From assembly GCA_036512155.1 (NCBI GenBank), contig DATCBD010000055.1, positions 15,790 to 79,789 of the forward strand: a stretch of DNA of 64,000 nucleotides, written 5' to 3'. Position numbers and translations under genes: made by a program. Source of the stretch: Palsa-739 sp036512155. Its GTDB lineage: Bacteria > Actinomycetota > Thermoleophilia > Gaiellales > Gaiellaceae. The notes under the pieces were generated by a model, which saw only the letters and a list, made by a program, of their open reading frames with translations, searched no databases and had not been told where the DNA came from. Positions 33,712-41,496 of this stretch are shown here, piece after piece. Within the stretch, counting starts at the first letter, position 1. Each line of letters opens with the position of its first letter.

Positions 33712-35004
33712 TCAGACGACGTACGAGGCAAGCAGGTAGACGTTCAGCCCGGCGATGAGGGCCGAGATGGCGATCGCCGCCGCGCTCATCAGGCGGCTGT
33801 TGACCTGGACGCCCATGACGTCCCGCCGGCGCGTGAGGAGGACGAGCGGGATCAGGGCGAACGGGATCCCGAACGAGAGGACGACCTGGCTGAGGACGAG
33901 CGCGTTCGTCGGGCTGACGCCGATCGCGAGCACGACGAGCGCCGGAATCATCGTCACCGCCCGCCGAAGCATGAGTGGTATGCGCAGGTTCACGAAGCCG
34001 GCCATCACCACCTGCCCGGCGTAGGTGCCGACGCTCGACGAGGACGCGCCCGAGGCGAGCAGCGCGACCGCGAACGCGAGTGCCGCGGTTCCGCCGACGA
34101 GGCGGCCGAGCTCCGCATGCGCTTGTGGAATCGTGCTCAGCCCGGACAGTGCCGGCGTGTGGAAGAGCTTCGCCGCCACCGCCAGCATGGAGAGGTTGAT
34201 GACCCCGGCGAGGCCGAGAGCGATGATGACGTCCAGCCGCTCGAACCGGAGGATGCGCGCTCGTTCCCCGTCGTTGTGCGCCGGCGTGCGGCCCTGCGTC
34301 AGGGCGGAGTGGAGGTAGATCGCGTGCGGCATCACGGTCGCGCCGACGATTCCGACGGCGAGATAGAGCGACGAGCCGCCGGCGAGGTGCGGGATGAATG
34401 TGCCACGCAGTGACCCGCTGGCCGACGGGCCGATTTTCAGCGTCTCGTACAGAAAGCCGAGGAAGATGATTCCGAGCAGCCCGGTAATCGCGAGCTCGAA
34501 GCGGCGGAAGCCGTGTCGCTGCAGCTCGAGGATTCCGAACGCGAGGAAGCCGGTCATGATGCCGGCCGGGAACAGCGGAACGTGGAACAGGAGGTTGAGG
34601 CCGAGCGCGGCGCCGAGGAATTCGGCGATGTCGGTCGACATCGCCATCACCTCCGCCTGCATCCACAGGCCGCGGCTGACCCAGCGCGGATAGTGCGTGC
34701 GGCACAGCTCCGGCAGGTTGCGGTCGGTGGCGATTCCGAGCTTCGCCGACAGGTACTGGATCAGCATTGCCATGAGGTTCGCGGCGAGGACGACCCAGAG
34801 CAGCAGGTAGCCGTACTTCGCGCCGCCCTGCACATTGGTGGCGAAGTTCCCGGGATCGACGTACGCGATCGCGGCGACGAACGCCGGCCCGAGCATGGCG
34901 AGCGTCGCGCGCAGCCGGCCCTTGGCGAGGACGGCTTCGAGCGGACTGAGACCGCCGGGACGGTCGAGGACGACGGTTGCGGTGTCGGCGGGAGGCGGCG
35001 TCAT
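33712..35004 (-). CDS. mntH: Nramp-family Mn2+/H+ transporter MntH
   Basis: Divalent metal importer. Eleven or so transmembrane helices; the metal site in TM1 is AYVDPGNFATN (Asp and Asn ligands), and in TM6 ATVMPHAIYLHS (Met plus His). Also conserved ASGASSSSVGTYAGQ and FGIPFALIPLV. 430 residues. Its ATG overlaps the mntR stop (ATGA), so transporter and regulator form one operon with the regulator first. Manganese is favoured over iron because of the Met ligand and the MntR-type partner. Confidence 0.95.
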   Translation of the reverse strand: MTPPPADTATVVLDRPGGLSPLEAVLAKGRLRATLAMLGPAFVAAIAYVDPGNFATNVQGGAKYGYLLLWVVLAANLMAMLIQYLSAKLGIATDRNLPELCRTHYPRWVSRGLWMQAEVMAMSTDIAEFLGAALGLNLLFHVPLFPAGIMTGFLAFGILELQRHGFRRFELAITGLLGIIFLGFLYETLKIGPSASGSLRGTFIPHLAGGSSLYLAVGIVGATVMPHAIYLHSALTQGRTPAHNDGERARILRFERLDVIIALGLAGVINLSMLAVAAKLFHTPALSGLSTIPQAHAELGRLVGGTAALAFAVALLASGASSSSVGTYAGQVVMAGFVNLRIPLMLRRAVTMIPALVVLAIGVSPTNALVLSQVVLSFGIPFALIPLVLLTRRRDVMGVQVNSRLMSAAAIAISALIAGLNVYLLASYVV

Positions 35005-35660
35005 GCGGTGACCCGCATCGCGCGGGCGAGCACCGCTCCGAGCACGTGCTCGTCGTCCGCGACGCGGACATACAGGGGGCCGTCGAACGGTTGCCGGTCG
35101 ACCACCTCGAGGGCCGCGCCCGGGGCGATCCCGCGCTCGCTGAGGAAGCGGAGCATTGCCGGATCGGAGTCCGAGACGCGCACGAACGTGCCCTGCTCGC
35201 CCGGCTCGAGCGCATAGAGACTGCGGCTTTCGTCCGCTGGCACGGTCAGCTCCCGGCTCGGAATCGGGTCGCCGTGCGGGTCGAACGCCGGGTCGCCGAG
35301 CTTGGCGGCGATCAGCTCCTCGAGCTCCTCGGAGAGGACGTGCTCGAGCACCTCCGCCTCCGCGTGCACCTCGTCCCAGCTCATCCCGAGGTTCTCCACG
35401 AGGAAGAGCTCGAGCAGGCGGTGGTGGCGGACGACCTCGAGCGCGACGCGCGTGCCGTGCTCCGTGAGGCGCACGCCGCGGTACGGCTCGTGCTCGACTA
35501 GGCCGAGGGCGGTCAGCTTCGAGAGCATTCCGGAGACCGAGGCGGGGCGGACGTCGAGCCGCTCGGCGAGCGCCGTCGTCGTCACGGAGCCCTCGCCGGC
35601 CTCGAGGGTGTAGATCGCCTTGACGTAATCCTCGACGGCAGCCGTGACACTTTCAGGCAT
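35001..35660 (-). CDS. mntR: DtxR/MntR-family metal-dependent repressor
   Basis: Metalloregulator that represses metal uptake when Mn2+ or Fe2+ is plentiful. N-terminal winged helix (AVEDYVKAIYTLE, LAERLDVRPASVSGMLSKLT), dimerisation/metal domain (VRHHRLLELFLVENLGMSWDEVHAEAEVLEH with E and H ligands, LSEELEELI) and a C-terminal FeoA-like SH3 domain (LSERGIAPGAALEVV). 219 residues, the long DtxR/IdeR size. First gene of the operon with mntH. A 16-bp palindrome spans its start codon. Confidence 0.92.
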   Translation of the reverse strand: MPESVTAAVEDYVKAIYTLEAGEGSVTTTALAERLDVRPASVSGMLSKLTALGLVEHEPYRGVRLTEHGTRVALEVVRHHRLLELFLVENLGMSWDEVHAEAEVLEHVLSEELEELIAAKLGDPAFDPHGDPIPSRELTVPADESRSLYALEPGEQGTFVRVSDSDPAMLRFLSERGIAPGAALEVVDRQPFDGPLYVRVADDEHVLGAVLARAMRVTA

Positions 35661-35667
35661 GCCTAAA
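35652..35667 (-). promoter_or_regulatory. Putative MntR/DtxR operator overlapping the mntR start codon
   Basis: Palindrome with one mismatched pair and a perfect AGGCATGCCT core (read TTTAGGCATGCCTGAA on the coding strand). It resembles the AGGC(N2)GCCT operators of DtxR/MntR-type repressors. The ATG of mntR is the central ATG, so bound repressor would cover the translation start; autoregulation is inferred. Confidence 0.6.
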
Positions 35668-35692
35668 TCGTAGCTGAGGAAGGGCTAGGTTG

Positions 35693-36178
35693 CTAGCTCA
35701 GCGTGGGGCGCAGCAGCCGCAGGTCGGGCAGCTGGCGCCACCGTTCCTCGAGATCGAAGCCGTAGCCGACGAAGAGCTCGTCGGGCACGACGAAGCCGAC
35801 GTAGCGCACCGGGATGTCCTCCACGAGGCGCCGGTATGGGCGGTCGAGCAGCGTGACCGCGTTGATCGAGCGCGGCCGGCGCAACTCGAAGGTGCGGACG
35901 AGGTAGTTGAGCGTCAGACCGGTGTCGACGACGTCCTCGACGACGAGCACGTCACGGTCGAGGACGTCCAGGTCGAGGTCCTTGAGGACGCGGATCTGCT
36001 CGTGGCCGCCCATCTGGGCGCTTCCGTAGCCGGCGAGCTCCACGAAATCGAGCCCGTGCAGGATCGGGACGGCGCGCGAGAGGTCGGCGAGGAAGACGAG
36101 GCTCGCCTTGAGCGAGCCGACGAGGATCGGCTCGAGACCGGCGTAGTCGCGGGCGATCTCGGCGCCGAGCTCGCGCAC
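35693..36178 (-). CDS. hpt: Hypoxanthine phosphoribosyltransferase
   Basis: Purine salvage enzyme converting hypoxanthine/guanine and PRPP to IMP/GMP. Motifs: LVGSLKASLVFLADL (PPi loop, LKA where LKG is usual), EQIRVLKDLDLDV, the PRPP loop VLVVEDVVDTGLTL, and VPDELFVGYGFDL near the base-binding site. The coordinates begin at the first standard start, GTG, but homology-like sequence continues 19 codons upstream (IELDPRIGDVYLSAEELATR), reaching the end of the previous gene without ATG, GTG or TTG. A non-standard start (ATA or CTG) at about 36234 is likely, giving about 180 residues. Confidence 0.92.
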   Translation of the reverse strand: MRELGAEIARDYAGLEPILVGSLKASLVFLADLSRAVPILHGLDFVELAGYGSAQMGGHEQIRVLKDLDLDVLDRDVLVVEDVVDTGLTLNYLVRTFELRRPRSINAVTLLDRPYRRLVEDIPVRYVGFVVPDELFVGYGFDLEERWRQLPDLRLLRPTLS

Positions 36179-36234
36179 CCGCGTGGCCAGCTCCTCGGCC
36201 GAGAGGTAGACGTCTCCGATCCGAGGGTCGAGCT

Positions 36235-36603
36235 CTATGACGCCAGGTCGAGATGGAAGTGCTGTGCCAGCCGTTCCAGATCCCGCTTGTAGAAGAGCTT
36301 CACCCTGACCTCAGGGTAGCGGGCGCGGAGCTTGCGCAGCTTCCGGTTCTTGCGGGTCACGAGCGACTGCTTCATGAGCGTGAGCTCGACGTAGAGATCC
36401 TGGTCGGGGAGGTAGAAGTCGGGTGCGAACGCCTCAAGCACGCGGCCGTTCTCGTCCTCCTCGAGGACGAAGGTCCGCGGCTCGTACTCCCACGGCACGC
36501 CGTAGTAGTCGAGGACTTTCGCGCACTCGAGCTCCGCCTGACTGGCGAAGCGCGGCGGCTCGGAGCCGCGGAAGGCCTGGAAAACCGGGGTAACGAGCCC
36601 CAT
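36235..36603 (-). CDS. Small PD-(D/E)xK-like nuclease-fold protein
   Basis: 122 residues. The pattern ELECAKVLDYYGVPWEYEPRTF, then AFAPDFYLPDQDLYVELTLMK, matches the restriction-endonuclease-like core: Glu-26 on the first helix, Asp-62 and Glu-73 on the hairpin; the expected Lys is replaced by Thr-75, with Lys-78 nearby. The C-terminal half is highly basic (VTRKNRKLRKLRARY). It overlaps the extended hpt N-terminus, so the two are likely co-transcribed. Nuclease activity is an inference from motifs; I know no function for it. Confidence 0.7.
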   Translation of the reverse strand: MGLVTPVFQAFRGSEPPRFASQAELECAKVLDYYGVPWEYEPRTFVLEEDENGRVLEAFAPDFYLPDQDLYVELTLMKQSLVTRKNRKLRKLRARYPEVRVKLFYKRDLERLAQHFHLDLAS

Positions 36604-36659
36604 CTGAAGGTCAAGGTACCGATTGGGTCGGACGGTGAAACGGCCGTAGACTTTCGCCC

Positions 36660-37466
36660 ATGACGGGGAAGAACGGGAACGTGTTCACGCTCGTCCAGCT
36701 GTCCGACCTGCACTGCGGGACGCAGTTCTTCCTCCCGAACTTGCTCGAACGCGCCATCGCCGAGGTGAACGAGCTCGTCCCCGACGTCGTCGTCGTCTCC
36801 GGCGACCTGACCACGCACGGGTTCAAGGACGAGTACGCGCTCGCGAAGCGGTACCTCGACACGATCGAGTGCGAGTCGATCGTCGTCATCCCCGGCAACC
36901 ACGACTCACGCAACGTCGGCTACGTCCACTTCGAGGATCTCTTCGGCGACCGCAACTCCGTGTTGCGTCTCAACGGCGTCGCGATCGTCGCCGTCGACTC
37001 GACCGAGCCCGACCTCGACAACGGGCAGATCGGACGAGGCCGCTACCGCTGGATCGCGGAGCAGTTCGCCGAGCCCGCCGACCTGCGCGTGTTCGTTCTC
37101 CACCATCACCTGCTGCCGGTGCCCGGCACCGGGCGCGAGCGCAACATCGTCAACGACGCGGGCGACGCGCTCGAGACGCTGCAGCACGCAGACGTCGATC
37201 TCGTTCTGTGTGGGCACAAGCACGTTCCCTACGCCTGGCAGCTGGAGGGCCTCTTCATCGTCAACGCCGGCACCGTGTCGTCGTCGCGCCTCCGCGGGCA
37301 CGGGCGGCCCTGTTACAACGTCGTCGAGGTCGACGGCACCCACGTGGACGTGTGGCGGCGGTACCCGTTCCACGGGCAGGAGAAGATCATCCAGTTCTCG
37401 ACCGACACGAAGACGTACGAGAAATACACCGCGCGTATCGAAGGCGAGGTGACGACGACGCGATGA
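36660..37466 (+). CDS. Calcineurin-like metallophosphoesterase
   Basis: 268-residue binuclear-metal phosphoesterase, possibly CpdA-type cAMP phosphodiesterase. Metal ligands in order: LSDLHCG (Asp-16, His-18), VVSGDLTT, VIPGNHDSR, LHHHLLPVPG and LCGHKHVP. All five family motifs are intact. ATG start, 56 bp from the divergent nuclease-like gene. A cAMP role is attractive given the cyclase at 25 kb and the cNMP-binding protein at 52 kb, but substrate is not shown by sequence. Confidence 0.9.
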   Translation: MTGKNGNVFTLVQLSDLHCGTQFFLPNLLERAIAEVNELVPDVVVVSGDLTTHGFKDEYALAKRYLDTIECESIVVIPGNHDSRNVGYVHFEDLFGDRNSVLRLNGVAIVAVDSTEPDLDNGQIGRGRYRWIAEQFAEPADLRVFVLHHHLLPVPGTGRERNIVNDAGDALETLQHADVDLVLCGHKHVPYAWQLEGLFIVNAGTVSSSRLRGHGRPCYNVVEVDGTHVDVWRRYPFHGQEKIIQFSTDTKTYEKYTARIEGEVTTTR

Positions 37467-37641
37467 GCTCGCCTCACGTTCCTGGGGCGACGCTGGCAAA
37501 GGAGCCAAGCGCGCGCCGCGCAGGGCAGTACATGACGTACGACCAAGCGGCGCGTGCGCAGGATCCTGCCGCCACACCTACGGAGCAATTGTTGACGCGT
37601 GGCCCCGCTCCGCCGGGCGGGAGCGAAAGGCGGCCAGGGAC

Positions 37642-38757
37642 GTGAGGGCGATAGCGATCGTCGACGGCGAGCACTATCCGGACGTGATCCGTGCGGCATT
37701 GGACGAGCTGCCGTATGAGTTCGTCGCGGTGCGCTTCGTCGGCGGGACGGAGAAGCTGCGCGGCGTGCCCGACTACGGCCTGCCGCACATCGAAGAAGGG
37801 ACCGGCGGCGCCGAGATCGCGGTCGATCTGTCCGACGAGCCGGTGCTCGATCCGCGCCGCCGCTTCGCGCTCGCGTCGGAGTTCCTCGCTGCAGGAATCC
37901 CGTACGTCGGCGCCGACTTCCGCTTCGACCCGCCTGCGTTCCATCCCATCGACGTTCCGTCAATCGCCGTTATCGGCACGGGCAAGCGCGTCGGCAAGAC
38001 AGCGGTGACCGCGCACGTCGCGCGCTTGCTTGCGCGCGACCGCGACGTCGTCGTCGTCGCGATGGGCCGCGGAGGGCCGCCCGAGCCCGAGCTCGTTTCG
38101 ACGCCGCCGGACCTGGACGAACTGATCGCGCGCTCACGCGCAGGAACGCACGCCGCGTCCGACCATCTCGAGACGGCCGCGCTCACCGGCCTGCCGACCA
38201 TCGGCTGCCGCCGGGCGGGCGGAGGGCTTGCCGGTGCGCCGTTCGCGTCCAACGTGCTCGAGGGTGCACGGCTCGCGGAGAGTCTCGACCCGGACATCGT
38301 CGTCTTCGACGGCAGCGGCGCGGCCATCCCGCCGATCGACGTCGACGCGCGCATCCTCGTCGCGCACGACGTGGACTCCGGCCTCAATCCGTATCGCGTG
38401 CTCATCAGCGATCTCGTCCTGCGGGTCGGCGTGGACTTCGCGCTCCGCCTGCGGCCGACTGAGCCGTTGCGCGGCCGCGTCGCCGTCTTCACCGCCGGGC
38501 CGGCGGAGACCGCGCATCTCGAAGCGGATGTCGTCCACGTCTCGCACAACCTCGCGCGACGAGACCTCCTGCGGGAGGAGCTGGAGCGCGTCGACGCGGA
38601 CACCTACCTCGTCGAGCTGAAGGCGGCCGCGATCGACGTCGTCGCCGAGCACGCGCTCGCGCGCGGCGCGGCGTTCGTGCTGGCCGACAACGAGGTGGTC
38701 GCGGACGGCCTCGACGACGCGATCCTCGCGCTCGTCCCGCAGGGGGTGCGCGCGTGA
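37642..38757 (+). CDS. Cyclic 2,3-diphosphoglycerate synthetase-like protein
   Basis: Resembles the archaeal enzyme that cyclises 2,3-diphosphoglycerate with ATP to give cDPG, a solute and phosphate store of thermophilic methanogens. 371 residues versus about 460 in the archaeal enzyme. N-terminal domain (AIVDGEHYPDVIRAAL) followed by a P-loop GTGKRVGKTA at 112-121, VVVVAMGRGGPPEPEL, and SNVLEGARLAESLDPDIVVFDGSGAAIPP. GTG start giving RAIAIVDGE. Overlaps the next gene by 4 bp; the partner is a 2-phosphoglycerate kinase, which supports the assignment. The 175 bp upstream contain a short GC hairpin (37606-37625) but no clear promoter. Confidence 0.8.
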   Translation: MRAIAIVDGEHYPDVIRAALDELPYEFVAVRFVGGTEKLRGVPDYGLPHIEEGTGGAEIAVDLSDEPVLDPRRRFALASEFLAAGIPYVGADFRFDPPAFHPIDVPSIAVIGTGKRVGKTAVTAHVARLLARDRDVVVVAMGRGGPPEPELVSTPPDLDELIARSRAGTHAASDHLETAALTGLPTIGCRRAGGGLAGAPFASNVLEGARLAESLDPDIVVFDGSGAAIPPIDVDARILVAHDVDSGLNPYRVLISDLVLRVGVDFALRLRPTEPLRGRVAVFTAGPAETAHLEADVVHVSHNLARRDLLREELERVDADTYLVELKAAAIDVVAEHALARGAAFVLADNEVVADGLDDAILALVPQGVRA

Positions 38758-39377
38758 ACGATCGTCCCCTTGTCATCCTCATCGGCGGCGCGACGGGCAC
38801 CGGCAAGTCCACGGTCGCCACGGAGATCGCATACAAGCTCGGGATTACGCGTCTGACCTCGACGGACTCGATCCGGCAGACGCTGCGGGCGTTCTTCTCG
38901 CACGAGTTCATGCCGACCATCCACTATTCGAGCTTCTCGGCAGGCAAGGCGGTCGCCGACGCGGACGATCCGCTCGTGGCCGGGTTCCTTGAGCAGTCGC
39001 GCAATGTCCTCGTCGGCGTGAACGCGTCGATCGAGCGCGCGCTCCAGGAGGGATGGTCGATCATCTTCGAGGGTGTCCACCTCGTCCCGGGGCTGCTGCC
39101 AACGCGGATGGAAGGCGCGCTCGTCTGCCCGTTCGTCCTGACGATCGAGGACGAGGACGAGCATGCGCGGCACTTCTTCTCGCGCAACGCCGGCAGTGAG
39201 CGCCCGCTGACAAGCTACCTCGACCACCTGAGCGAGATCCGGCGCCTCCAGACCTTCATCGTCGAGTGCGCGGAACGCGAGGGGATCCCCGTGATCGAGA
39301 ATGTCAGCGCCGAGCAGGCATCGGCGGACGTGATCGAACGCGTACTGTCGGCTGCGGAACAGGTGGAGGCGCTTTGA
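38754..39377 (+). CDS. 2-Phosphoglycerate kinase
   Basis: Phosphorylates 2-phosphoglycerate to 2,3-diphosphoglycerate, the first step to cDPG. P-loop GGATGTGKST at 11-20, then LTSTDSIRQTLRAF, IHYSSFSAGKAV, WSIIFEGVHLVPGL and LTSYLDHLSEIRRLQ. 207 residues; the archaeal enzyme carries an extra N-terminal ATP-cone-like domain that is absent here. The GTG/ATG context overlaps the synthetase stop, and its own stop overlaps the next start (TTGA), so the three genes form one translational unit. Confidence 0.85.
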   Translation: MNDRPLVILIGGATGTGKSTVATEIAYKLGITRLTSTDSIRQTLRAFFSHEFMPTIHYSSFSAGKAVADADDPLVAGFLEQSRNVLVGVNASIERALQEGWSIIFEGVHLVPGLLPTRMEGALVCPFVLTIEDEDEHARHFFSRNAGSERPLTSYLDHLSEIRRLQTFIVECAEREGIPVIENVSAEQASADVIERVLSAAEQVEAL

Positions 39378-40384
39378 CCGACACGATCGAGGAACCGGCG
39401 GCGATGGAGGGGCAGGTCGAGGAGGCCGCGCCCTGCCTGTGCCAGTCGTACCTTCGTGCGACCGAGCACGCCGCGCTCATGGCGGCGCGCTGGCTCGGGC
39501 GCGCCGACCAGGAGGGAGCGGAGGAGGCGGCCGCTGCAGGCATGCGCACGTCGCTGGACCGGCTGCCGATCCGCGGCCGCGTCGTGCTCGGCTCGACGGA
39601 GGAGGCTCTCGCGCCCGGGGCGACGCTCGGCTCGGGCGGCATCGACGTCGATCTCGCGCTCGATCCGCTCGAGGGGCGCGGCGTCGTCGCGCGCGGCGGG
39701 AACGGCGCCATGTCGATGATCGCGGTGGGCGAGCCGGGACAGCTGATGGAGCTCCCGGATATGTACATGCGCAAGATGGCCGTCGGGCCGCGCGCGCGGG
39801 GCGCGATCGACCTGCTGCGTCCGGTCGGCGAGAACATCGAGGCGATCGCGGAGGCGTTCGGCCGGCGCGTCAACGACGTGACGACGATCATCCTCGACCG
39901 TCCGCGCCATCACGACCTGATCGAGGAGATCCGAGCCGCGGGCGCGCGCATCAAGCTCATTCAGGACGGCGATGTCACGGCCGCGATCTCGGCGGCGATC
40001 CGCGGGACGAACGACCATCTCGCGATCGGCATCGGCGGCACGCGGCAGGCGGTGCTGTCTGCGGCGGCGCTGCGTTGCCTGGGCGGCGAGCTGCAGGCGC
40101 AGTTCTGGCCGACGTCGCGGGGCGAGATCGACGAGCTGCGTGAGCACGGGATCGACGACTACGCGCGCATCTTCCGGACGGAGGATCTCGCCCCCGGCGA
40201 GATGATCGTCGCCGCCACGGGCGTCTCCAACGGCGACCTGCTGCACGGGGTGCGCTTCCTCGCGGACAGCGCGCGGACGCACTCGCTGCTCATGTGCACG
40301 CGCTGCAACTGGGTGCGTTTCGTGGACGGAATCCACTTCTTCGCGCGCGAGCGGCGCGAGGATGTGCGCTTGATGGGGTTCTGA
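39374..40384 (+). CDS. GlpX-like class II fructose-1,6-bisphosphatase paralogue with altered metal site
   Basis: 336-residue phosphatase of the GlpX fold. Conserved: LMAARWLGRADQEGA (Asp-45), IDVDLALDPLEG (Asp-97, Glu-100), PDMYMRKMAVGPRARGAIDL, IKLIQDGDVTAAIS, IGIGGTRQAV, ATGVSNGDLLHGVRF. The GEGE metal motif of E. coli GlpX reads GSTE here: the Glu ligand is Ser-74. That may change substrate or metal use. An N-terminal extension of about 22 residues contains CLC. TTG start overlaps the kinase stop. Its place in a cDPG-type operon suggests action on a phosphoglycerate ester rather than, or besides, fructose bisphosphate (inference). Confidence 0.82.
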   Translation: MTDTIEEPAAMEGQVEEAAPCLCQSYLRATEHAALMAARWLGRADQEGAEEAAAAGMRTSLDRLPIRGRVVLGSTEEALAPGATLGSGGIDVDLALDPLEGRGVVARGGNGAMSMIAVGEPGQLMELPDMYMRKMAVGPRARGAIDLLRPVGENIEAIAEAFGRRVNDVTTIILDRPRHHDLIEEIRAAGARIKLIQDGDVTAAISAAIRGTNDHLAIGIGGTRQAVLSAAALRCLGGELQAQFWPTSRGEIDELREHGIDDYARIFRTEDLAPGEMIVAATGVSNGDLLHGVRFLADSARTHSLLMCTRCNWVRFVDGIHFFARERREDVRLMGF

Positions 40385-40400
40385 CCCCTACACTGGTCTC

Positions 40401-40700
40401 ATGCCGACGAAGGAAGAAGTGCTCGAGCTCATGCGCACGGTCGAGGACCCCGAGCTCGGGATGGACATCGTCGACCTCGGCCTCCTGTACGAGGTGGAAG
40501 TCGAAGGCCCGAAGGTGAAGATCCTCTACAGCCTCACGTCGATGGGCTGCCCGGCCGGGCCGCTCATCGCCGGCGACATCGAGCGCGCCGCGCGCGAAGT
40601 CGAAGGGGTGGAAGAAGTCGACCTCGAGCTGACGTTCGATCCGCCGTGGACGCCGGACAAGATGTCCGACGACGCGAAGTTCATCCTCGGCTTCGGGTAG
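40401..40700 (+). CDS. MIP18/DUF59-family Fe-S assembly protein (SufT/PaaD-like)
   Basis: 99 residues. Typical MIP18 block: VEDPELGMDIVDLGLLYEVEVEG, then LTSMGCPAGPLIAGDIERA with the conserved Cys, and LELTFDPPWTPDKMSDDAK. Such proteins help deliver iron-sulfur clusters or act with PaaJ-type oxygenases. ATG start, 16 bp after the GlpX gene and 9 bp before a small hypothetical gene. Confidence 0.9.
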   Translation: MPTKEEVLELMRTVEDPELGMDIVDLGLLYEVEVEGPKVKILYSLTSMGCPAGPLIAGDIERAAREVEGVEEVDLELTFDPPWTPDKMSDDAKFILGFG

Positions 40701-40709
40701 GAAGACCTC

Positions 40710-40919
40710 GTGCCGGAGTACACCTGGGATGTGCTGCTTCCGGGCGAGGATTTGCCGCGCGTTCTGACGACCGACTATCTCGTCAGCGAGGGCGAAGAGA
40801 TCGAGGTCGACGGCAGCGAATGGCTCGTCGAGCGCGTCGAACTCACCGAGCGCGACGACATCGACGAGACCGCGGACGTTCCGATGGGAATCGTCACGGT
40901 CGTTCCACCTAGGTCGTAG
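40710..40919 (+). CDS. Small acidic hypothetical protein
   Basis: 69 residues from a GTG start preceded by GGAAGA. Very acidic (EYTWDVLLPGEDLPRV, EGEEIEVDGSEWLVERVEL, ERDDIDETADVP), soluble, beta-rich looking. No family known. Co-directional with the DUF59 gene; its 3' end overlaps the convergent gene by 11 bp. Confidence 0.6.
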   Translation: MPEYTWDVLLPGEDLPRVLTTDYLVSEGEEIEVDGSEWLVERVELTERDDIDETADVPMGIVTVVPPRS

Positions 40920-41496
40920 AGGGGTGCAGGAACGGCACGATGCCGTTCCACCCCGCGCGCAGCACCTCGACGCTTGACTCTGGCGTCACGACGGTCGCAC
41001 TCCCGCCGGGCCGCGCGCGTCGCTCCGTGTAGCCGCCGGGCGTCCAGCGTAGGAGCTGCGAGTCGAGCACGAGCCAAGGTTCGGCGTCGATGAGAACGAA
41101 GGCTCCGTTGGGAAGCTCGTCGACGGGGCCCTCGCGGTGTAGGCCGAGCCGTTCCGCATGCAGCCGTTCGTCGATCGCATCCGCCCGCGTCTCGCCGACG
41201 AGCGACATGAAGCGGTTGTAGTCCTCGCGACGGCACTCTGCGCACGGGCGATGACCCGCGGCGAACGCGGTCGCCTCGTCGAGGAAGAACAACCCCGTGT
41301 ACCGGCCCGGCGGCATCGGATCTACCCGGTACCGGCCACGGAACTCGAGCCGGCACGCGATCCAGCGCTTCACCTGGAACGACCGCCGGATGCGGCGCTC
41401 CGCGTCATGCAGGCAGCCGCGGTTGCCGTACACGAGCCCGCGCTCCGGCACGGCGATCAGCTCGCCGAGCGGCGTCACCCGATTCTGGAGCGTCAC
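40909..41496 (-). CDS. Conserved-type hypothetical protein with CxxC motif
   Basis: 195 residues. N-terminal LQNRVTPLGELIAVPERG and GNRGCLHD, a basic segment RIRRSFQVKRWIACRLEFRGRYR, and GHRPCAECRREDYNRF with a CxxC that could bind metal. C-terminal aromatic WLVLDSQLLRWTPGGY. I recognise the pattern as a recurring bacterial hypothetical without assigned role. The GTG start overlaps the alcohol dehydrogenase stop (GTGA), which also excludes the longer upstream frame. Confidence 0.72.
   Translation of the reverse strand: MTLQNRVTPLGELIAVPERGLVYGNRGCLHDAERRIRRSFQVKRWIACRLEFRGRYRVDPMPPGRYTGLFFLDEATAFAAGHRPCAECRREDYNRFMSLVGETRADAIDERLHAERLGLHREGPVDELPNGAFVLIDAEPWLVLDSQLLRWTPGGYTERRARPGGSATVVTPESSVEVLRAGWNGIVPFLHPSTT

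Noticed and set aside
37467..37641. Promoter or riboswitch ahead of the cDPG-type operon
   Set aside because: A TTGACG sequence and a GC hairpin exist, but no matching -10 box and no known riboswitch consensus.
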